Assembly (NCBI RefSeq): GCF_007995245.1 | Contig: NZ_VCBA01000014.1 | Location: forward strand, 1-59,686 | DNA length: 59,686 nt | Direction of reading: 5' to 3' | Origin: Tateyamaria sp. syn59 | GTDB lineage: Bacteria > Pseudomonadota > Alphaproteobacteria > Rhodobacterales > Rhodobacteraceae | Shown here: positions 50,591-59,519 of the stretch, piece after piece | Layout of the letters: every line of letters begins with the position of its first letter | How positions within the stretch are numbered: position 1 is the first letter of the stretch | Translations under genes and position numbers: made by a program | Notes under the pieces: model-generated | What the model was told of the DNA's origin: nothing | Databases searched by the model: none | What the model saw: only the letters and a program-made list of their open reading frames with translations

Positions 50591-52954
50591 ATGCCCAAGG
50601 ACACAGGGATTGGCGCCGCCACAGTGCGCCGCGAAGACGTCCGCTTCCTGACCGGAACCGGCGAATACACAGACGACATCACGCTGGCGAAACAGACCTA
50701 CGCGGTCTTTGCTCGCTCGACCGTCGCCCACGGCACGATCAAATCCATCGACACCTCTGCCGCCGAATTGATGCCCGGCGTGCTGGCCGTGTTCACCGGT
50801 GAAGACTTCGCCGAAGTGGGCGGCAACCCCGCTGGCTGGCTGATCAACTCGCGCGACGGCGAGCCGATGAAGGAACCCAAGCGGCCCGTCCTGGCACATG
50901 GCAAGGTGCGCCACGTGGGTGACGCCTACGCCGCCGTGATCGCAGAAACGGTCCAACAGGCGCGCGACGCAGTTGAAGCCATTGAAGCCGATATCGAGGA
51001 ACTCGACGCCATCGTCGACATGAACGCAGCCCTTTCCGGCTCGAACTTCGTCCATGACGAGATCGGCACCAACCAATGCTTTGACTGGGGCTGGATCGAG
51101 GACAACCGCGAAGCGACGGACAACGCGATCAAGAACGCGCATCACGTCACCACGCTGGAGCTGGTGAACAACCGCCTCGTCCCCAACGCGATGGAACCCC
51201 GCGCCTCCATCGGCAGCTATAAGGCCAGCACAGGTGAATACACGCTGCACACGACCTCGCAGAACCCGCACCTGACGCGGCTGCTGATTTCGGCCTTTGT
51301 CCTCGGCATCCCCGAGAACATGCTGACGGTGATTGCGCCTGACGTGGGCGGCGGCTTTGGTTCGAAAATCTATCACTACGGTGAAGAGGCGCTGGTGCTG
51401 GCGGCGGCCAAACGGCTCAACCGCCCTGTGAAATGGACGGCAGATAGGACGGAGTCGTTCCTGACCGACGCCCATGGCCGCGACCACGTGACCAAGATCG
51501 AACTGGCGCTGGACAAGGACGGAAAATTCCTCGCCTTCCGCACGGATACCAAGGCGAATGTGGGCGCGTATCTGTCGAATTTCTCGACCGCGACGCCTAC
51601 CTTCCTGCACGGCACGCTGATGGCCGGGAACTACACGGTGCCGCTGGTCTATGTGAACGTGAAGGCCGTGTTCACCAACACCGCGCCCGTAGATGCCTAT
51701 CGCGGCGCCGGTCGGCCCGAGGCGACCTATTCCATCGAGCGTGTGATCGACAAAGCCGCGCGTGAGTTGGGCATGGATCCCATCGAGCTGCGCCGCAAGA
51801 ACTTCGTGAAGCCCGATCAGTACCCCTTCGCCTCCGCTGCGGGTCTGGAATATGACGCGGGCAACTACGATGCGCTCATGGACAAGATGGAAGAGGTCGC
51901 GGATGTGGCAGGTTTTGCTGCACGCCGGGCCGAAAGTGAGAAGAACGGCAAGCTGCGCGGCTTTGGTGTCAACGCCTATATCGAGGCTTGCGGCATCGCG
52001 CCGTCGAACCTCGTCGGTGTGCTGGGCTCTCGCGTGGGCCTTTATGATGCGGCCACGGTGCGTGTGAACGCCACCGGCAACCTGAGCGTCATGGTCGGCG
52101 CGCACAGCCACGGGCAAGGGCACGAGACGGCCTTCCCCCAGGTGGTGGCCGAGATGCTGGGGATCGACCCCGCGGTCATCGACATCGTGCACGGCGACAC
52201 GTCCAAGATCCCGTTTGGGATGGGCACCTACGGCTCGCGCTCCTTGGCGGTCTGCGGCTCTGCCGTGGTGCGGGCGACCGAAAAGATCATCAACAAAGCC
52301 AAGAAGATCGCAGGCCATATGCTGGAAGCGTCCGAGCATGACATCACGCTGGCTGACGGCGTGTTTTCGGTCGCGGGCACGGACAAGTCGGTGACCTTCG
52401 GTGAGGTCGCGCTGAAGGCGTACATCCCCCACGAATACCCGCTCGAGGACATCGAACCGGGGCTGGAGGAAACGGCGTTCTACGATCCCGCGAACTTCAC
52501 CTATCCCTCAGGCGCCTATGCCTGCGAGGTCGAGGTGGACCCGGAGACCGGCAAGGTGACGGTCGAGCGGATGACCGCCGTGGACGATTTCGGCAACGTG
52601 ATCAATCCGATGATCGTGACCGGTCAGGTGCAGGGCGGTCTGGCCCAGGGCATCGGGCAAGCGCTGCTGGAAAACACATCCTACGACGAGAACGGCCAGC
52701 TGCTGAGCGCGTCTTACATGGACTACACCATGCCCCGTGCCGACGACCTGCCGATGTTCGCGGTGGATCACAGCCAGGGCACGCCATGCACCCACAACCC
52801 GCTTGGGGTGAAAGGCTGCGGTGAGGCCGGCGCGATTGGTTCGCCGCCCACGGTGGTGAACGCGGTCATCGACGCGCTGCAGTCGGGGGGCAAGGACGTG
52901 ACCCATATTGACATGCCCGTGTCGCCCGCCCGCGTTTGGGAAGCGATGCAATGA
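50591..52954 (+). CDS. coxL: Molybdenum hydroxylase large subunit, form II (aldehyde oxidase-like)
   Basis: A 787-residue Mo-pterin subunit. The active-site loop reads AYRGAGR at 369-375, the form II motif; true CO dehydrogenase (form I) has AYxCSFR with the S-bound copper cysteine. The catalytic glutamate is E745 in [15 protein letters not shown]. Other landmarks are [20 protein letters not shown] near 256 and [20 protein letters not shown] near 498. In this setting an aldehyde, such as acetaldehyde from the PQQ enzyme, is a likelier substrate than CO. It lies between coxS and coxM. Confidence 0.92.
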   Translation: MPKDTGIGAATVRREDVRFLTGTGEYTDDITLAKQTYAVFARSTVAHGTIKSIDTSAAELMPGVLAVFTGEDFAEVGGNPAGWLINSRDGEPMKEPKRPVLAHGKVRHVGDAYAAVIAETVQQARDAVEAIEADIEELDAIVDMNAALSGSNFVHDEIGTNQCFDWGWIEDNREATDNAIKNAHHVTTLELVNNRLVPNAMEPRASIGSYKASTGEYTLHTTSQNPHLTRLLISAFVLGIPENMLTVIAPDVGGGFGSKIYHYGEEALVLAAAKRLNRPVKWTADRTESFLTDAHGRDHVTKIELALDKDGKFLAFRTDTKANVGAYLSNFSTATPTFLHGTLMAGNYTVPLVYVNVKAVFTNTAPVDAYRGAGRPEATYSIERVIDKAARELGMDPIELRRKNFVKPDQYPFASAAGLEYDAGNYDALMDKMEEVADVAGFAARRAESEKNGKLRGFGVNAYIEACGIAPSNLVGVLGSRVGLYDAATVRVNATGNLSVMVGAHSHGQGHETAFPQVVAEMLGIDPAVIDIVHGDTSKIPFGMGTYGSRSLAVCGSAVVRATEKIINKAKKIAGHMLEASEHDITLADGVFSVAGTDKSVTFGEVALKAYIPHEYPLEDIEPGLEETAFYDPANFTYPSGAYACEVEVDPETGKVTVERMTAVDDFGNVINPMIVTGQVQGGLAQGIGQALLENTSYDENGQLLSASYMDYTMPRADDLPMFAVDHSQGTPCTHNPLGVKGCGEAGAIGSPPTVVNAVIDALQSGGKDVTHIDMPVSPARVWEAMQ

Positions 52955-52969
52955 TCTGAGAGGGCAGGA

Positions 52970-53004
52970 CCGGGGGCCAGCCCCCGGACCCCCGGGATTT
53001 TTTT
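52970..53004 (+). terminator. Terminator-like element between coxL and coxM
   Basis: CCGGGGGC/GCCCCCGG (52970-52987, 2-base centre) is followed by ACCCCCGGG and a T-run (52998-53004). By structure it is an intrinsic terminator, yet coxM continues the operon 52 bp further on. It may thus lower coxM expression. It shares its plan with the terminator at 17975. Confidence 0.6.
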
Positions 53005-53055
53005 GAAACAGGGAAGCGAGAACCCGCACTCTGTTTCAGATGAAAGGAACAAGAG

Positions 53056-53838
53056 ATGTATAACTTTGATGTTGAAACGCCGGTTACGGTTGCGGACGCT
53101 GTCGCGGCCATGGCGGCAGAGGACGCGCAGGCGCTGGGTGGGGGACAGACCCTGATCCCCACGTTGAAGCAGCGACTTGCCAGCCCGTCCACGCTTGTGT
53201 CGCTGAAAGGTGTGGCCGAGATGCAGGGGATCACACGGGATGGTGACAGCCTGCGCATCGGCGGCGCCACGACTCATGCCACGGTCGCCGCCGATGGCAG
53301 CTATCCGGCTCTGTCGGCGCTGGCTTCGCACATCGGTGATCCGGCGGTGCGCAACCGGGGAACCATTGGCGGCTCGCTTGCCAACAACGACCCTGCGGCG
53401 TGCTACCCTGCAGCAGCGTTGGCCTCGGGCGCGACCATCGCCACCAATACTCGCGAGATTGCGGCGGATGACTACTTCCAGGGCATGTTCGATACCGCCT
53501 TGGAAGAAGGTGAAATCATCACCGCCGTCAGCTTCCCGATCCCGCAGGCGGCGAACTACCAGAAGTTCGTCCAGCCTGCCTCGCGCTTTGCCCTGGTCGG
53601 CGTGTTCGTTGCCAAATACGCGGACGGCGTGCGCGTGGCTGTCACCGGTGCCTCGAACGAAGGTGTGTTCCGCTGGACCGAGGCCGAAGCGGCGCTGAGC
53701 GCCAACTTCTCCGCCTCGGCGCTTGAAGGCTTGAGCGTTTCGGCGGACAACATGATTGCGGACCTGCACGGATCCGCCGGATACCGCGCGCATCTGGTCA
53801 AGGTGATGACGGGCCGGGCCGTGACAGCTGCAAGCTGA
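53056..53838 (+). CDS. coxM: Molybdenum hydroxylase FAD subunit
   Basis: A 260-residue flavin subunit: MYNFDVETPVTVADAVAAMA, then FAD loops ALGGGQTLIPTLKQRLASP near 31 and TIGGSLANNDPAACYPAAAL near 110, and RFALVGVFVAKYADGVRVAV near 176. It passes electrons from CoxS to the quinone pool through CoxG. The order here is S-L-M rather than the M-S-L of form I clusters. A terminator-like hairpin precedes it. Confidence 0.92.
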   Translation: MYNFDVETPVTVADAVAAMAAEDAQALGGGQTLIPTLKQRLASPSTLVSLKGVAEMQGITRDGDSLRIGGATTHATVAADGSYPALSALASHIGDPAVRNRGTIGGSLANNDPAACYPAAALASGATIATNTREIAADDYFQGMFDTALEEGEIITAVSFPIPQAANYQKFVQPASRFALVGVFVAKYADGVRVAVTGASNEGVFRWTEAEAALSANFSASALEGLSVSADNMIADLHGSAGYRAHLVKVMTGRAVTAAS

Positions 53839-53860
53839 TCCTCGGCGAGATCAAACTGAG

Positions 53861-53886
53861 AGGGCGGGGAGCTTCCCCGCCCTTTG
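53861..53886. terminator. Bidirectional terminator between coxM and apbE
   Basis: AGGGCGGGGA (53861-53870) and TCCCCGCCCT (53874-53883) form a stem with a tiny loop, followed by TTTGTCATTT. It lies between the convergent coxM and apbE genes and can serve both. Confidence 0.7.
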
Positions 53887-53891
53887 TCATT

Positions 53892-54761
53892 TCAGAGTGT
53901 GGTGAGGTCACCGCCCGGATCCACCAACGTGATCCGGTGCACATAAGGTTCGCGGCGCACCTGTTTCACCTGCTCAAGATCTGCCAGCACCAGTCCGGTC
54001 GACAAGGCGTCGGCCATCGCGGCAGTATCTGCTTCGACCGACACGGTAGACCAGCGCGGCAACTGAACCGAATGCACGATGTGCCCGTTCGGGCCGACCG
54101 GCGTTGCCATGGGGCTCGACGTGGCCACTGCCCGATTTTCGATGGTGCGCATGGCAAGCATCCCATGGCTCGGATCGGATAGGCCCAGCCGCCACGGCCC
54201 GCCGGTACCGCGATGCTCACCGACGTTGACCAGAGTTCTTTCAAAACCGCGGGCGCGCAGCATGTCCGACACGAGGTCCGTCGCGAACCCCTGCGCGATG
54301 CCGTTGAAGGTTAGCGCCTGTCCTGGCGCAATTGTCACGTAAGAACCCTGACGTGTGACCTGATCCCATCCAATGCCTGCCTGAGCCGCCTCGACATCAC
54401 CGCCGTCAACCAGCGCGCGCCAGAGTGGCTGAACCGTCGGGTCAAAGAGGCCACCGGTGACCTGATGCGCCGCATCCGCAATCCGCATCAGGTCCGTGAA
54501 CCGCGCGGGGACCTTGCGTGCGCCTTTAGCATTGAGCTTCGCAAGCTCCGAAGCCGGATCGTAAAGCGAAAACAGGCCCTCAATCTCTGCAATAAGGGCG
54601 CGGGCCTCTTGCAATGCAGGACCGGCGACATCCGCGGGTCCATGCAGTTCAATCGACACCTTAGCGCCAAAGGCACGACCTGCCCATCCATGCCGCTGCG
54701 CCAGCGCGGGCGTGGCAGCGAAGCAGGCGGCAACAGCCAGGAAACGACGCCGATCCATCAT
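53892..54761 (-). CDS. apbE: ApbE/NosX-type FAD:protein FMN transferase
   Basis: A 289-residue periplasmic enzyme (Tat-like signal MMDRRRFLAVAACFAATPALA) that attaches FMN to a Thr of a membrane protein. Motifs are GRAFGAKVSIELHG, GLFDPTVQPLWRAL near 103, LTFNGIAQGFATDLVSDMLR near 155, NVGEHRGTGGPW, and SVEADTAAMADALSTGL near 235. It overlaps the NosR-like gene (ATGA), whose FMN domain is the obvious client. The GEHRG loop differs from the common GGDIR, as in NosX-type members. Confidence 0.9.
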   Translation of the reverse strand: MMDRRRFLAVAACFAATPALAQRHGWAGRAFGAKVSIELHGPADVAGPALQEARALIAEIEGLFSLYDPASELAKLNAKGARKVPARFTDLMRIADAAHQVTGGLFDPTVQPLWRALVDGGDVEAAQAGIGWDQVTRQGSYVTIAPGQALTFNGIAQGFATDLVSDMLRARGFERTLVNVGEHRGTGGPWRLGLSDPSHGMLAMRTIENRAVATSSPMATPVGPNGHIVHSVQLPRWSTVSVEADTAAMADALSTGLVLADLEQVKQVRREPYVHRITLVDPGGDLTTL

Positions 54762-56893
54762 TCTGCGGCCATCCCCAGCTTGCGCCCCTTGGCCGCCAGG
54801 ATCAGCGGCACGCATTGACGCTCATCCTCGTGAATGGTCACGCAATCAAGACACTGGAAGCATTCGGAATACTGGACCTCGCCTGTCTTTTTGATCGCGC
54901 CGTAGCTGCATTTGACCTTGCACAGCTGACAGGGCGAGCCGCATTCGGCCCGCCGGGCGATCCAGTCGCGGCCCCGCACCAGACCCCCAATGGCCATTAC
55001 GGCCCCCAGCGGGCAGAGGTACCGGCAGAACCCTTTGAACAGCACCATCGACAGCACCAGCAGTGCGACGGCATAGGCGACGTAGTACCATTCGCGGACA
55101 AAGAACGTGGTGATGGCCGTCTTGAACGGCTCCACCTCAATGGCTTTGTCAAGTGCCGCGGGCGCGCTAATCATCAACGTCACCAGCACTGCGAGAACCA
55201 CATATTTCAGGTTCTTCAACTGCGCGTCCCAGAACGCATTCGGCTCGACTTGCGGCAGGCGCAGCAGGCGTCCCAGATGGTTGGCGAACTCTTGCAACGC
55301 ACCGAACGGGCAAAGCCAGCCGCAAAACAGTCCCCTGCCCCACAGTACAAAGCCGAGGATCGTTACGCCCCAGACCGCCAGTGAAAACGGGTCATAAAGC
55401 AGGAAGGCAAAGCTGCCCCCGTCCAGCGCCGTGCGGCCCACGGCCAAGGGCGTCGCGATGGACAACTGCCCCTGCCCCCACCAGCCGATGAAGCCCACGA
55501 CAAAGGCCAGGACGCCCAAGCGCAGCGGTGTGAACCAAGGCGACCCAGCCAGCCGGTTCTGCCCAAAGAGCAGCAAGGCGACGAGGCCTACCAGAAACAC
55601 ACCCAGCACCACCAAATCGACCGCCCGATTGCGCAGCGCATCGACCCAGGGCGGCGCGGGCTTGATCACCTCGGGGCGCTTGTAGAACCGCTCGGGCGTC
55701 ACATGCGGCACGTCCAACGTGACCGACCCGATCTCCGGCTGGAACGATCCGTGCTCGCGCAGCGCCTTGACCTTCAGCACCCACTCGCTCGCCGGATCAA
55801 AGCCCAGCCGCCGGTCTGTCCGCAGGATCAGCGCCGCCCCGTCATAGACCGCATTATGCAACGCGTTCGGTAGCGCGTCGTTCAGCTCGACATAGATATC
55901 GCTGTCGCGGAACGCGATGGGAAAGCCACCTTGTTCCGCGCTGATCAGGTTGGGCGCGGTGTTGCGCACGAACTCGTCGGTCACCAGCCCGTGCCGTCCA
56001 GCCTCGATCACCAGCACCGGCTCATCCGTATCCGCAATCTCCATGAAGCCTTGCAGCTCTTCGAAACTGCTCGGGCTCAGCACGGCCTCAGCGACGGAGG
56101 GCGCACCGATGTCGACCACCCAAAGATCCAGATAGGTGCCGTCGGGATCATCCTTGGCCTCCGGGTCGTCATCCTCCCAAAGCGTGCCGTCAAAGGCGAC
56201 ATCCATCTCGGCATTGGTGACAACCTTCCGCGTCGCAATGCCCTGCGCCACCAGATCATCCCACGTCAGATCCTCGCGGTACTCCGGATCCGGATAAGCG
56301 GGCGGACCGGATGAAATCCCACCCATCTTTTCCCGTGCGACCTGCAAGGCGGCCGCCAGAATGCTCTCATGCGCGATCCGGACCGAGGCCGTCCCCTTGG
56401 TCACGCCGTCCAGATAGACCAGCGCCGACCCGTCACCGCCCGCGCCATAGGGCGAGCCGACAACCAGCGTGTCCGAAATAGAATGCCCACGATACTGCTT
56501 GAAGAAATCGTAAAACAGCTTCTCGGGCAGGCCGGAGACAAAGATCGGCTCGTTGTGCGAGATCAACTGCACATCCAGAAACCGGCCGTCCAGATCAAGC
56601 ACGACAAGCATATTGATCGCGGCACCGGAAAAGCCCGGCAGCGGCGCCATCGGCTCGGTCTCGAACACATATCCCGCCTCCGCCCCGCCGGAATTCAACA
56701 GCTGCCAGACGCCCTGATCGTTGATCTGTTCCCCAAGTGACATGGGCGGGACGATGTAAGGCGCGAGCACCTCGCGCGGCAGGGGTTCGGCCATGCTCGC
56801 GACCAGCGACATACTCCACAGTATGGCACCCAGAAGACAAGCAGATATGCGTTTGATCCCTGACATCTGTCGCAGCCTATTCCGGTGCGCCAT
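54758..56893 (-). CDS. NosR/NirI-like membrane flavo-iron-sulfur protein
   Basis: A 711-residue membrane protein (702 if the start is the ATG at 56866). It has a periplasmic FMN-binding domain with an ApbE-type acceptor near DGVTKGTASV (about residue 165). A second periplasmic part follows, then about five or six helices (420-660) with CGWLCPFGAL and CRYLCPLGAV cytoplasmic motifs, and a [4Fe-4S] ferredoxin end (CGSPCQLCKVKCSYGA; CFQCLDC). NosR moves electrons to periplasmic nitrous oxide reductase, but no nos gene is here. It may instead feed the PQQ or metal-handling proteins. It is divergent from the permease gene. Confidence 0.9.
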   Translation of the reverse strand: MAHRNRLRQMSGIKRISACLLGAILWSMSLVASMAEPLPREVLAPYIVPPMSLGEQINDQGVWQLLNSGGAEAGYVFETEPMAPLPGFSGAAINMLVVLDLDGRFLDVQLISHNEPIFVSGLPEKLFYDFFKQYRGHSISDTLVVGSPYGAGGDGSALVYLDGVTKGTASVRIAHESILAAALQVAREKMGGISSGPPAYPDPEYREDLTWDDLVAQGIATRKVVTNAEMDVAFDGTLWEDDDPEAKDDPDGTYLDLWVVDIGAPSVAEAVLSPSSFEELQGFMEIADTDEPVLVIEAGRHGLVTDEFVRNTAPNLISAEQGGFPIAFRDSDIYVELNDALPNALHNAVYDGAALILRTDRRLGFDPASEWVLKVKALREHGSFQPEIGSVTLDVPHVTPERFYKRPEVIKPAPPWVDALRNRAVDLVVLGVFLVGLVALLLFGQNRLAGSPWFTPLRLGVLAFVVGFIGWWGQGQLSIATPLAVGRTALDGGSFAFLLYDPFSLAVWGVTILGFVLWGRGLFCGWLCPFGALQEFANHLGRLLRLPQVEPNAFWDAQLKNLKYVVLAVLVTLMISAPAALDKAIEVEPFKTAITTFFVREWYYVAYAVALLVLSMVLFKGFCRYLCPLGAVMAIGGLVRGRDWIARRAECGSPCQLCKVKCSYGAIKKTGEVQYSECFQCLDCVTIHEDERQCVPLILAAKGRKLGMAAE

Positions 56894-56969
56894 GCGACCC
56901 TATGCGACTAAGGTCTCACCAAGGCCGGAGATGCTTTGGCAAAGGTCACATTTGTGACAGGCTCGGCCC
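56894..56969. promoter_or_regulatory. Divergent control region: NosR-like gene and ABC permease
   Basis: This 76-bp gap carries a variant of the dyad, CGACTAAGGTCT at 56905-56916 (arm mismatch in the last base). It sits 53 bp before the permease ATG, the same spacing as the copy before the binding protein at 41995. A second inverted repeat, GTCACA-TT-TGTGAC (56945-56958), lies next to the permease start. Confidence 0.5.
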
Positions 56970-57734
56970 ATGAACGACGCCCGCTTCGACATCACGGCCC
57001 TCTCTGTTTCGCTGCTCGGCTTGCTGGCCCTTTGGTGGGCGGCGGCGTGGCTCGGCAGCGACCCAACTGTCCTGCCCTCCCCGGCGGAGGTCTGGCGCAT
57101 CTTTCTGCGCGAAGTGGCAGATGGCGAGATGCAGGTCCACTTCACCGCCACCCTCATGCGGGTCGCTGCGGCCTTCTCCCTCGCCATGGGCTTCGGGTGC
57201 CTGATCGGCCTCGCCATGGGGTTCAACGACCGGGTCAACCGCTGGTTTTCGGCGTGGCTGGTCGTGCTTCTGAACGTGCCCGCGCTGGTGGTGATCGTCC
57301 TGTGCTACCTCTGGATCGGCCTGAACGAAGTGGCCGCAATCACCGCCGTCGCCCTCAACAAAACGGCCATGGTCGCTGTCGCCATCCGCGAAGGCGTCCA
57401 CGCGCTCGACCCCAAGCTGCGCGACATGGCGCAAGTGTTCCGCATGTCACCCACGACGCGACTGCGCCACGTCGTCCTGCCGCAGCTTTGGCCTTACATC
57501 GCCACCTCGACCCGCAACGGGCTGGCAATCATCTGGAAAATCGTTCTGGTGGTCGAATTCCTGGGCCGCAGCAACGGCATCGGCTTCCAGATCCACCTCT
57601 ATTTCCAACTGTTCGAAACAGGATACGTGCTGGCCTATGCGCTCAGCTTCGTGGCCTTCATGCTAATTCTGGAATTCACACTTCTGCGCGCGATGGAGAT
57701 CCGCGCCACCCGCTGGCGCCAGAGCACGGCCTAG
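56970..57734 (+). CDS. ABC permease, SsuC/TauC-like (orphan, partner of 41995-43578)
   Basis: A 254-residue integral membrane permease with about six helices, MNDARFDITALSVSLLGLLA, LPSPAEVWRIFLREVADGE, and the coupling EAA loop REGVHALDPKLRDMAQVFRM near 152. It is of the NitT/TauT class, the same as the binding protein (41995) and ATPase (42964), neither of which has its own permease nearby. The three probably form one transporter. Its stop overlaps that of the VWA gene in a single CTAG. Confidence 0.88.
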   Translation: MNDARFDITALSVSLLGLLALWWAAAWLGSDPTVLPSPAEVWRIFLREVADGEMQVHFTATLMRVAAAFSLAMGFGCLIGLAMGFNDRVNRWFSAWLVVLLNVPALVVIVLCYLWIGLNEVAAITAVALNKTAMVAVAIREGVHALDPKLRDMAQVFRMSPTTRLRHVVLPQLWPYIATSTRNGLAIIWKIVLVVEFLGRSNGIGFQIHLYFQLFETGYVLAYALSFVAFMLILEFTLLRAMEIRATRWRQSTA

Positions 57735-58423
57735 AACAGAAGGTTGCAGCCCAACGTCCGGTTCATCGCCGCGATCAACTCGTCCACCGTTTCAGTCCCA
57801 ACATACTCCCCGCCTGTCTGAATGGCGAGGCACTGGGCCACGCTGACCGAATTCAGGTAATCGGTATCCCCTTCGGTCTCCCATCCGAAATGCTCACCCC
57901 GGACCTTGAAGCCAATAACATGAACCGTCAGCGCAGTGCCTGAAAGCTGCGCCGCCAGCGCACAGGTTTGCCCGCCACAGGTTTCCTTGCCATCTGTGAC
58001 CAGAACGACAGTTCCCGGTTTCTCCGGCGACCCCAGCGTTTTGGCCGCCAACGCCACGGCCTCGGTCAATGCCGTGCGCCCCTCCGGCTGCAAATTCTCG
58101 ACGGCCGCAATCACGGCCTCCGCCGCGCCAGTGCGCGGGCCAAAGCGTAGCTCAATCCCCGAACACTCACCCACACCGCCCGCGCCACCGGGACCATAGA
58201 CGATCAACCCAATGCGACGGAATTGCTCCACCTGCGGCATCACGGTCCGCATGGCCCTGCGCGCTTCAAAAATGCGGGGCTCGTCAATCTGGTTAAAGCC
58301 CATCTCGGCCATCGAACCGGAGCCATCAAACACGATCATCGCGTCATCGGTGCAATCCGCACGCGCAGCGGTGGACACAAGAACTGCCGCAATGCCAAGC
58401 GTCGCTGCAATCCTCTGTCTCAT
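57731..58423 (-). CDS. Secreted VWA-domain protein downstream of pqqE
   Basis: A 230-residue periplasmic protein (signal MRQRIAATLGIAAVLVSTAARA). It has a von Willebrand A domain with an intact MIDAS: DGSGS near 34-38, a conserved Thr in EGRTALTEAV near 118, and LVTDGKETCGG near 147. Six or more cysteines suggest disulfides. VWA proteins of mxa clusters help assemble quinoproteins and insert metal, so a chaperone for the PQQ dehydrogenase is plausible. It follows pqqE by 10 bp and was probably co-transcribed with it. An upstream in-frame extension overlaps pqqE and is not used. Confidence 0.88.
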   Translation of the reverse strand: MRQRIAATLGIAAVLVSTAARADCTDDAMIVFDGSGSMAEMGFNQIDEPRIFEARRAMRTVMPQVEQFRRIGLIVYGPGGAGGVGECSGIELRFGPRTGAAEAVIAAVENLQPEGRTALTEAVALAAKTLGSPEKPGTVVLVTDGKETCGGQTCALAAQLSGTALTVHVIGFKVRGEHFGWETEGDTDYLNSVSVAQCLAIQTGGEYVGTETVDELIAAMNRTLGCNLLF

Positions 58424-58433
58424 GCCAGCCCCC

Positions 58434-59519
58434 CTACCGCCGGTACACAAACGAGGGCGCAGCAACCTCCTGCACCTCTTCCACCAATAGCGCATCCAAG
58501 GCCGCGCGTCCCGGCGACTTAGTGCACACCGGGTCCGGTGCTGCAGCATCGCCCAGCACCGCCATCGCCTGACAGCGGCATCCGCCGAAATCAATGTCGC
58601 GCCGCTCGCAGGATTGGCACAAGGCTGGCATCCAGTCGGTGCCGCGATAGGCGTTGAACGCATCACTTTTATACCAGATGTCCGACAGCGCCCGATCCGT
58701 CACCTTTTCAAATTGCAAATGCGGGATGGTCTCTGCCGCATGACAGGGCAGTACGGTGCCGTCTGGAGTGATATTCAGGCCCGTCGATCCCCACCCGTTC
58801 ATGCACGCCTTGGGAAAATCAGAGTAGTAATCAGGCGGCACAAAGTCGATGACCAGCCGACCCTTCAGCGTCTCTATGGCCCGCGCAACGGTCCTCTTGG
58901 CCGTCTCGACCTGCTCCCTGCTGGGCTGCAAGGCCGCGCGATTGACCAGCGCCCAACCCTGGAACTGCACGCACGCCACTTCGATCCGTCGCGCGCCCAG
59001 GCGCAGCGCCATGTCGATGGTCTGCGGCAGATCATCCAGGTTCTCGCGGTGCATCACGGCGTTGAGTGTCAGGGGAAAGCCGATATCCGCGATGATCTCG
59101 GCCACGTGCATTTTGCGGTCAAACCCACCTTTATAGCCTCCGATGCGGTCGGCCATCTGTGCTGTGACGCCCTGCAAGGACAGTTGCACATGGTCGAGCC
59201 CCGCGTCATCCAGTTCCCGCAACCGCCGCTCAGTCAGCCCAATGCCCGAGGTGATGAGGTTCGTGTAAAGCCCCGCCTCACGCGCCGCGATGACCAAGTC
59301 CACCAGATCACGCCGGGATGCGGGCTCACCTCCGGACAAATGCAATTGCAGAACACCCAAGCGCGCCGCTTGCTGAAACACATCCGCCCATGCCTCGGTG
59401 CTCAGCTCAGCTTCCTTGGCCAACAACTCCGTGGGGTTCGAACAGTAAGGGCAAGCCAGCGGACACCGATGCGTCAGCTCGGCCAGCATTGCCATGGGGG
59501 GATTAACGCGGACGGACAT
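58434..59519 (-). CDS. pqqE: PqqE, radical SAM enzyme of PQQ synthesis
   Basis: PqqE is a 361-residue radical SAM-SPASM protein that forms the Glu-Tyr carbon-carbon bond in PqqA. The cluster motif is CPLACPYC in AELTHRCPLACPYCSNP near residue 19, and the SAM site is LSGGEPASRRDL near 58. The SPASM cysteines are CHAAE, CQSCERRDIDFGGCRCQA and VCTKS. The ATG at 59519 (MSVRVNPPMAM) is preferred over the upstream frame at 59552. It overlaps the pqqD 3' end by 17 bp. Confidence 0.95.
   Translation of the reverse strand: MSVRVNPPMAMLAELTHRCPLACPYCSNPTELLAKEAELSTEAWADVFQQAARLGVLQLHLSGGEPASRRDLVDLVIAAREAGLYTNLITSGIGLTERRLRELDDAGLDHVQLSLQGVTAQMADRIGGYKGGFDRKMHVAEIIADIGFPLTLNAVMHRENLDDLPQTIDMALRLGARRIEVACVQFQGWALVNRAALQPSREQVETAKRTVARAIETLKGRLVIDFVPPDYYSDFPKACMNGWGSTGLNITPDGTVLPCHAAETIPHLQFEKVTDRALSDIWYKSDAFNAYRGTDWMPALCQSCERRDIDFGGCRCQAMAVLGDAAAPDPVCTKSPGRAALDALLVEEVQEVAAPSFVYRR

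Noticed and set aside
50591..52954. True aerobic CO dehydrogenase
   Set aside because: The active loop is AYRGAGR (form II), not AYxCSFR, and coxDEF maturation genes are absent.
54758..56893. Part of a denitrification (nos) cluster
   Set aside because: No nosZ, nosD, nosF, nosY or nosL is present anywhere on the replicon.
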